A stretch of DNA of 64,000 bases from assembly GCF_012985465.1 (NCBI RefSeq), contig NZ_JAAQWN010000001.1, positions 682,001 to 746,000 of the forward strand, in the 5' to 3' direction. This DNA is from Pseudomonas sp. WS 5079. Lineage in GTDB: Bacteria > Pseudomonadota > Gammaproteobacteria > Pseudomonadales > Pseudomonadaceae. Below the pieces are notes generated by a model, which saw nothing but the letters and a program-made list of their open reading frames with translations, was not told the DNA's origin and did no database searches. The translations under genes and the position numbers were made by a program. Position 1 is the first letter of the stretch. Each line of letters starts with the position of its first letter. Of this stretch, positions 59,053-64,000 are shown one piece after another.

Positions 59053-60297
59053 TCACACCGCCTGCGCAGCCGGCACGCCGGCCTCATCGGCCTCTTCGCG
59101 CTCGCGCTCCTGCGCTTCGTAACGCTGGGCGGCGGGCACCGAGATCTTGATCGCGATCGCCACTGCGAGCAGGCCGCCAAACAACTTGGCCAGCAGGATC
59201 GGCATGATCAGCGTCGGCTGGAAGTTCGCGGTAAAGGCCAGGTGGTCGCCAATGGTGGCCTGCGCACAGACACCCAGGGCCACACACAAGACCTTGTCCC
59301 GGGCATTCATCTTCTTGAACAGGTGGTAGACCGCGATGATGTTGGCAAACACCATGACAAACGCCGCTGCGCCATCGGCTGACAACCCGATGTGCTTGCC
59401 CAGCACTTCCATGGGTTTCTTGCAGTAGCGGTTGAACAGGTAGCAGATCGGGAACGTACCGGCGAGCATGATGCCGATGTAGCCGGCAATCTCGATGGCA
59501 CGGAACAGCTCCTTCTCGTCGGCGAACATCGGGTCGAAGCCCCACACACCGAAGTTCTTCATGAAGAACCCGGTGAAGTGCTCGACGATGGCCAGCGCCA
59601 GGACGATCTTGATAAAGGCATCCATCAACTTACCGAACACCAGGAACCCGGCCACCATCCACGCCGCCCGGTAGCGCAGGCCGGCGGCCAGCAGGAAGCA
59701 GAACACAAACAATGGCGCGAGCAAGCGCACGCAGTCGACAAACCCCAGGCTCAGGTAATGCAGGGCCGGCGAGGTGGTGGAAACGATATCCCGCACCGGC
59801 AGGTTGAAGGCGGTGATCATCATCAACGACGCAAGCACCGCAAACGGGATGCTGATCAAGCCGGCCATGGCCCCCAGCGCCAGGTACTTGTGGTCCTTGC
59901 GTTCGAGCATCATCAGGCCGACCGGGATCAGGTAGACGATGGTCGCGCCGGAGGTATAGCCAACGATCATGGCGGTGATCCACATGTCGCGGTTCGCTGC
60001 CAGGGCATCGGCCAACTGGTAGCCTCCCATGTCCACGGCGATGATCGACAGCGCCGCAATCGACACGTCGGAACCCATCGCGCCGAAGTACGGCCCTAGT
60101 GCGACCTCGATGAATTTGGACAGGTACGGGATCGCCACCATGATCCCCGCCTGCGCCAGGAACACCGGGCCAATGGAGTGAATGCCGTTGACAAACTCCT
60201 TGCCCAGGCCGCTGTCCGGCTTGATCACGGATGCAAACGCGCCAACCACCGCGCCGATCATGATCAGGTAAATAACGTAATTGCCGAATTCCGCCAT
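59053..60297 (-). CDS. EutH-type ethanolamine/small-substrate permease
   Basis: A 414-residue inner-membrane transporter with about ten hydrophobic segments, of the EutH family (ethanolamine entry). It begins MAEFGNYVIYLIMIGAVVGA and includes LSIIAVDMGGYQLADALAA, IVGYTSGATIVYLIPVGLMM and LCVALGVCAQATIGDHLAF, which I recall as the most conserved EutH blocks. No ethanolamine ammonia-lyase (eutBC) or microcompartment gene is nearby, so the substrate may be ethanolamine or something related. GGAG lies 9 bases before the ATG. Divergent from the DeoR regulator. Confidence 0.9.
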   Translation of the reverse strand: MAEFGNYVIYLIMIGAVVGAFASVIKPDSGLGKEFVNGIHSIGPVFLAQAGIMVAIPYLSKFIEVALGPYFGAMGSDVSIAALSIIAVDMGGYQLADALAANRDMWITAMIVGYTSGATIVYLIPVGLMMLERKDHKYLALGAMAGLISIPFAVLASLMMITAFNLPVRDIVSTTSPALHYLSLGFVDCVRLLAPLFVFCFLLAAGLRYRAAWMVAGFLVFGKLMDAFIKIVLALAIVEHFTGFFMKNFGVWGFDPMFADEKELFRAIEIAGYIGIMLAGTFPICYLFNRYCKKPMEVLGKHIGLSADGAAAFVMVFANIIAVYHLFKKMNARDKVLCVALGVCAQATIGDHLAFTANFQPTLIMPILLAKLFGGLLAVAIAIKISVPAAQRYEAQEREREEADEAGVPAAQAV

Positions 60298-60684
60298 TGC
60301 TTTCGCTCCATCTGTACTGAATCAATTGTTGTTGTAGGAGTACGCCCCAGTTCGGTCGCTCCATTGGCCAAACGCGTTTTACAGCCCCATTTGTGGCGCT
60401 TTCACACCCTATTACTAACCACTTCCCATGCCAATCGTGTGTTTTTTGTGGTTTTGCGGGTTAAACACACTGGAATCGGTCAACTCTATTGCGTAATCTC
60501 TGATCACACCTTTCAAGGCAGCGGACTCTACGGCCGTGAACGGCAAACGCCAATACCAAGTTCACACCACCTCCACTGGCGCCCACGCGCCCCGCCGCTT
60601 ACTGGCGGGGCATCATTTGAGTGCCTCGGTAACAGCACTGCGCCGCCGTGGCGCATTCACGTAGCATCAAGAGGATGGTTGCCC
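60298..60684. promoter_or_regulatory. Divergent region between eutH-like and deoR-like genes, with leader hairpin
   Basis: No gene is convincing in these 387 bases; an in-frame extension of the DeoR gene runs through it but has no ribosome site. It is AT-richer around 60420-60520 and contains a perfect hairpin, GCCCCGCC-7 bases-GGCGGGGC at 60589-60611, 74 bases before the deoR start, which may be part of its mRNA leader. I saw no clear repeated DeoR operator. Confidence 0.55.
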
Positions 60685-61464
60685 ATGCGCCCCAATGAAA
60701 GACGCCAACATATCCTTGAACTGCTACGCCAGCGTGAACGCATCTCGGTCGACGAGTTGGCGCGCACCCTCGGCACTTCGCAAGAGACCATTCGCCGCGA
60801 CCTCACGGCCCTGGCCGAAGATGGCCAGGTCACCAAGTTCCATGGCGGCGCCTCGCTGCCGCCCAGCGGCGAGCACGAGAACGCCTTCCAGACCCGGATG
60901 AATGAATTCTCCCAGGAGAAACGTGCAGTGGCGCGCTTCGCCGCCGGGCTCTATGCGCCGGGCGACAGCCTGCTGATCGATACCGGTACCACCACCCTGT
61001 TCTTTGCCCGTGAACTGGCAAGGCTCAACCGCATCACCGTGATCACCAACTCCTTGTTGATCGCCGCCGCCATTGGCGCCAGCGGTAATCGCGTGTTCAT
61101 GATCGGCGGCGAATACCGCCCCGAATCGGAACAGAACATCGGCGCCCTGGCCATGGAGCAGATCGCCCGGTTCAACGCTGAGCATGCGGTGGTCACCATT
61201 GGCGCCTTGAACACCGACGGCGCCTTTGACTTTTCCATCGAGGAAGCGGAAATCACCCGCGCCATGATCGCCCGCACGCGCTACCTCACGGTGATTGCCG
61301 ACTCCTCGAAAATGGGCAAGCGTGCGCTGTTCCAGGTATTCCCCCTGGAGCGCATCGACCGCCTGATCATCGACCGCAAACCCTTGGGCGAACTGGCCAA
61401 GGCCCTGGCCGAAGCCCAGGTTGAAGTCCTGGAAGCCCCTGCCCTGACCCGGCCGGAGTGGTAA
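60685..61464 (+). CDS. DeoR/GlpR family transcriptional regulator
   Basis: A 259-residue repressor. The N-terminal DeoR helix-turn-helix is MRPNERRQHILELLRQ, ERISVDELARTLGTSQETIR followed by RDLTALAEDGQVTKFHGGAS. The C-terminal sugar-phosphate-sensing isomerase-like domain has GDSLLIDTGTTTLFFAREL, VITNSLLIA, FMIGGEYRPESEQNIG and VIADSSKMGKRALFQV. The phosphorylated product of the adjacent FGGY kinase is the natural inducer candidate. GAGGA precedes the ATG at 60685. Divergent from the EutH-like gene and convergent with the kinase gene. Confidence 0.93.
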   Translation: MRPNERRQHILELLRQRERISVDELARTLGTSQETIRRDLTALAEDGQVTKFHGGASLPPSGEHENAFQTRMNEFSQEKRAVARFAAGLYAPGDSLLIDTGTTTLFFARELARLNRITVITNSLLIAAAIGASGNRVFMIGGEYRPESEQNIGALAMEQIARFNAEHAVVTIGALNTDGAFDFSIEEAEITRAMIARTRYLTVIADSSKMGKRALFQVFPLERIDRLIIDRKPLGELAKALAEAQVEVLEAPALTRPEW

Positions 61465-61468
61465 GCGC

Positions 61469-62884
61469 TCAGCGCCAGTCGCGGCAGCGCGTCACCGCAT
61501 CGCTGAACGTGGCCCGCCACTGCTGGGCCTGGGCGGCACTGACTTTGGGGTGATAGCTGGTGCTGGTATTGCGCGGCGGCTTGAGCGCCACGCCGAGGCC
61601 TTTGGCTGCCAGCGCTGCGCAGCCGAATGCGGTCAGCTCATCGAAGCGCTGGGTGACGATGCAGCGCTGCAAGGCATCGGCGAGAAACTGCGCAAAATAG
61701 GGGCTGCGCGCCAGGCCGCCATCGATGGACAGGTGATCGGTGACGCTGAGAAACCCGTCCATTGCGCTGATCACTTCCACACTGCGCAATGCCACACCCT
61801 CAAGCACGGCCTGGCACATATCCTGGCGCGTGGTGCTGCCATTCATGCCGACCCACAGGGCTGCCGCGCTGCGGTCCCAGTGCGGGCAAGCGAGGCCGGA
61901 CAACGCCGGCACAAACGCCAGTTGGCGGCCAATGGCCGGTGCTTCGTCGAATGCCGCCAGCTCCGAAAAATCGCTGAACAAGCCAAGCCGCCCGGCCCAT
62001 TCCACGGCTGCGCTGGCATCGTAGACACCACCGTCCATGGCGTAAGTGGGCTTGCCGTCGATCTGCCAGGCGATGGTCGCCAGCAGGCCCTTTTCCGGGG
62101 CGCGGATGATCTGCTCGCCGGTCACGGTCAGGGCAAACGCCCCGGTCCCATAGGTGATCTTGGCGTCGCCCTCATTGCGGCAACCATGGCCGTAGAGCGA
62201 GGCTTGCTGGTCGACAATCGAGGCGGTGACCGGCGTGGCGCCGATCTCGCCAAAGTGCCCGACGGTGTCGCGGATCTGCGGCAGGGTTTCCATGGGCACG
62301 CCAAACAGCTCGCAGAGCTGGCTGTCCCACTGCCCGGTCGCCAGGTTCATCAGCGAGGTGCGCGAAGCGGTGGTGACGTCCGTGGCGAAGACCCCGGTCA
62401 GGCGGTCGAGAAAGTACGCATCGGTGGTGCCCAGGCGCAGCCGTCCGGCGCGCAATGCGCTCTGCGCGGCTGGCAGGTTGCGCACGATCCAGGCCAGCTT
62501 GCTCGCCGAGAAATACGGGTCCAGGGGCAAACCCGCACGCTCCAGGGTCAGGGCCTCGCCGCCGTCGCCGCGCAACTGGGCGATTTCGGGCCAGGTGCGA
62601 TTGTCTTGCCAGACGATCACCGGGGATAACGGCTCGCCGGTCTGGGCGTCCCACGCCAGGCAACTCTCGCCCTGGTTGGCAAGGCCGATGGCGTCCACCT
62701 GGCCGGTGGCCTCCAGGCAACGCTGCAGGTTACTGAGCAGCTCCAGTGGATCGTGCTCCACCCAACCAGGATGGGGATGGTGTTGCTGATGGCGCAACGA
62801 GAGCTGGATATCAGCTGACCCATTGTCACTCACCACCAACACGCGGGTGCTGGTGGTGCCTTGATCGAGCGCGGCAATCCGCAT
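61469..62884 (-). CDS. FGGY family carbohydrate kinase (glycerol-kinase-like)
   Basis: A 471-residue ATP-dependent kinase. It begins MRIAALDQGTTSTRVLVVS (phosphate loop) as in GlpK, with IVWQDNRTW, LDPYFSASKLAWI, ITYGTGAFALT and the FGGY signature region around LSIDGGLARSPYF. Compared with GlpK the glycerol-site Trp, Tyr and Asp (VDQQASLYG) are kept, but GlpK's NQRET is NQGES here. The Arg that binds glycerol hydroxyls is thus lost, and a substrate other than glycerol is likely. The start at 62884 is 25 bases after the FAD oxidoreductase stop, so the two are an operon. The 3' end nearly meets the convergent DeoR gene. Confidence 0.9.
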   Translation of the reverse strand: MRIAALDQGTTSTRVLVVSDNGSADIQLSLRHQQHHPHPGWVEHDPLELLSNLQRCLEATGQVDAIGLANQGESCLAWDAQTGEPLSPVIVWQDNRTWPEIAQLRGDGGEALTLERAGLPLDPYFSASKLAWIVRNLPAAQSALRAGRLRLGTTDAYFLDRLTGVFATDVTTASRTSLMNLATGQWDSQLCELFGVPMETLPQIRDTVGHFGEIGATPVTASIVDQQASLYGHGCRNEGDAKITYGTGAFALTVTGEQIIRAPEKGLLATIAWQIDGKPTYAMDGGVYDASAAVEWAGRLGLFSDFSELAAFDEAPAIGRQLAFVPALSGLACPHWDRSAAALWVGMNGSTTRQDMCQAVLEGVALRSVEVISAMDGFLSVTDHLSIDGGLARSPYFAQFLADALQRCIVTQRFDELTAFGCAALAAKGLGVALKPPRNTSTSYHPKVSAAQAQQWRATFSDAVTRCRDWR

Positions 62885-62909
62885 GTTTAAGACTCCTCGG
62901 CAGGTCTTG

Positions 62910-64000
62910 TTAGTGGCCGACAAAGTCGACTTCGAGTTGCTGTACGCCCTGGGGCAGCTTGAGGCTGGCGATGGGTATCAATATCCGCCGCTCGGGCAGC
63001 GAACTGCCGGCGCGGGCCCAGATTTCCTGGCCATCGGCCCGTACCACCAGGCGCCCTTTCACCCCACGGTTGACCCGCAGTTGCAGGTGCTGCATACCGG
63101 CCACTGTGGACGGGCTCAGGCGTTGCGGCACGCAGAGCTTCAAGGCGCCCTTGCAGGCGATCTCGATGCTCGGCGCAGCAGGCGGCAGTTGCCCCTGCAG
63201 ATCGCGGGCGATCATCGTAGCGATCTTATGGCCTTCGCGAAACGACCAACCTGCCGTCTCGACGGGGCGCAGCAGATTCCCCGCGGCAAAGTAGGCCGGA
63301 TCGGAACAGCGCCCGTATTGATCGACATGCGGGCCGCCGCTTTTCGGGTCCAGCCGCAGCTCGCTCAAGCGCACCAGGCTCGACTCGGGAGTGAACTGGC
63401 CGGTAAGCAGCACGCCGTCACAATCGAAGGTCTGGGTCTGCCCATCGGCCAGGCGCACCGTTGCGCCCTCTACCCGCCCGGTGCCGTGGATTGCCAGAAG
63501 TTGTGCACCGAAATGCATCGGCACCCCGCACAACCGCGGAAACAGCGACAGCGGCCAGCGCGCCGTGGCCCGCAGGTTGGCCTCGATCATCGCCACCGGT
63601 TGGATTCCGGCACGCCGGCAACTCATGACCGCCGACAGGCTGACCAGCTCGGTGCCGACGATCAGCGGACGCTCAAAGGGCTTGAGATGCTCCAGGTACA
63701 GGTAGGACTGAAACGCGCCGGTATTGATCACCCCCAGCGGGCGATCGCCGCCCAGCAGGCGCGCCGAACGTGGTGTTTCCCGGGCCCCGGTGGCAATCAG
63801 CACGCGTCGCGCCTGGATCACCCTGGCGCCCTCCGGGCTCACCAGTTCCAGCCGCCCGCCCAGGCCCATCTGCGTCACCGAGTGCTTGACGCGAATCTGC
63901 ACCCCGGCCTTCAACGCCTGCGCGACGTTTTTGCGCGCATAGCCAGGCCCTGTATAGACGCGGCCGTATTCGCGCAAACCAAAGGGCGGGTGCCCACAAT
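62910..64000 (-). CDS. NAD(P)/FAD-dependent oxidoreductase (partial, N-terminus beyond window)
   Basis: The C-terminal 363 or so residues of a flavoprotein; the N-terminal FAD motif lies off the window. Visible are CGHPPFGLREYGRVYTGPGY, RRVLIATGARETPRSARLLG, INTGAFQSYLYLEHLKPFER, PLIVGTELVSLSAVMSC (second dinucleotide fold) and RCSDPAYFAAGNLLRPVETA followed by GWSFREGHKIA. These match the pyridine-nucleotide-disulfide-like subunits found beside glycerol-3-phosphate or opine-type dehydrogenases. An apparent start at 63977 is internal, because the frame stays open and homologous to the window edge. Transcribed with the FGGY kinase, so it probably oxidises the kinase product or its precursor. 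Confidence 0.85.
   Translation of the reverse strand, partial: CGHPPFGLREYGRVYTGPGYARKNVAQALKAGVQIRVKHSVTQMGLGGRLELVSPEGARVIQARRVLIATGARETPRSARLLGGDRPLGVINTGAFQSYLYLEHLKPFERPLIVGTELVSLSAVMSCRRAGIQPVAMIEANLRATARWPLSLFPRLCGVPMHFGAQLLAIHGTGRVEGATVRLADGQTQTFDCDGVLLTGQFTPESSLVRLSELRLDPKSGGPHVDQYGRCSDPAYFAAGNLLRPVETAGWSFREGHKIATMIARDLQGQLPPAAPSIEIACKGALKLCVPQRLSPSTVAGMQHLQLRVNRGVKGRLVVRADGQEIWARAGSSLPERRILIPIASLKLPQGVQQLEVDFVGH

Overview
The window looks like chromosomal DNA of a fluorescent-group Pseudomonas. The genes are GC-rich with strong G/C third-position bias. The intergenic gaps carry classic Pseudomonas REP palindromes (GGAGCGGGCTTGCCCGCGAT type), and many proteins (XenA, PhoX, a Gsp/Hxc-like secretion system, FecI/FecR/TonB receptor, DUF3087, MAPEG) are typical of the genus. 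No tRNA, rRNA, CRISPR array, insertion sequence or prophage gene was seen. The first and last genes are cut by the window edges.

Layout. 1-5.8 kb: housekeeping-type genes (arylamine N-acetyltransferase, small proteins, DUF3087, Dyp peroxidase, GapN-like aldehyde dehydrogenase, FUSC membrane protein). 5.8-11.6 kb: a TetR regulator divergent from a tightly overlapped tripartite ABC efflux operon (ATPase, MacB-type permease, TolC-type channel, HlyD-type adaptor). 11.7-16.5 kb: a visibly AT-richer five-gene cassette (alpha-oxoamine synthase, MFS exporter, CitE-like lyase, MaoC-like hydratase, ornithine-cyclodeaminase-like reductase). It has no NRPS or PKS, looks horizontally acquired, and is the best candidate for an undescribed small-molecule pathway. 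16.4-19 kb: an FAD/NAD(P) protein and a half-length, motif-less acyl-CoA-synthetase relative. 19.2-26.2 kb: MRJP/SMP-30-like protein, OpuAC-like binding protein, ABM monooxygenase, nitroreductase, SnoaL-like protein, LysR regulator and a two-component flavin-dependent p-hydroxyphenylacetate-type hydroxylase. 26.5-32.7 kb: an orphan EF-hand-like protein, xenA with a divergent ArsR gene and a clear palindromic operator, then an outer-membrane protein, a quinohemoprotein alcohol dehydrogenase and an AraC regulator. 32.8-37.4 kb: a CHASE4-PAS-GGDEF-EAL protein and an acyl-CoA synthetase.

37.7-50.7 kb is a type II secretion operon (C-D-E-F-G-H-I-J-L-M-N, no gspK) headed by a SoxB-like lipoprotein that has lost its metal-binding histidines. 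It is divergent from a Tat-exported PhoX phosphatase. Tandem PhoB-box-like repeats lie in the shared promoter region, so secretion machinery and likely cargo appear to be controlled by phosphate starvation. 50.8-53.8 kb: YebE/TerB-like protein, a small zinc-ribbon-like protein, MAPEG and DUF2834 membrane proteins, and an XRE regulator. 53.8-58.2 kb: a Fur-boxed FecI/FecR/TonB-receptor set resembling heme uptake systems. 58.3-58.6 kb: a five-REP BIME array. 58.6-64 kb: a DeoR-controlled locus with an EutH-type transporter, a DUF1937 protein, a glycerol-kinase-like FGGY kinase lacking the glycerol-binding Arg, and an FAD oxidoreductase. It is probably a catabolic pathway for an unidentified small polyol or amino alcohol.

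Starts were moved from the longest open frame to the ATG/GTG with a sensible Shine-Dalgarno or 4-base overlap where the sequence supported it. Residue numbers are counted by eye. Family assignments rest on recalled motifs, not on database searches.
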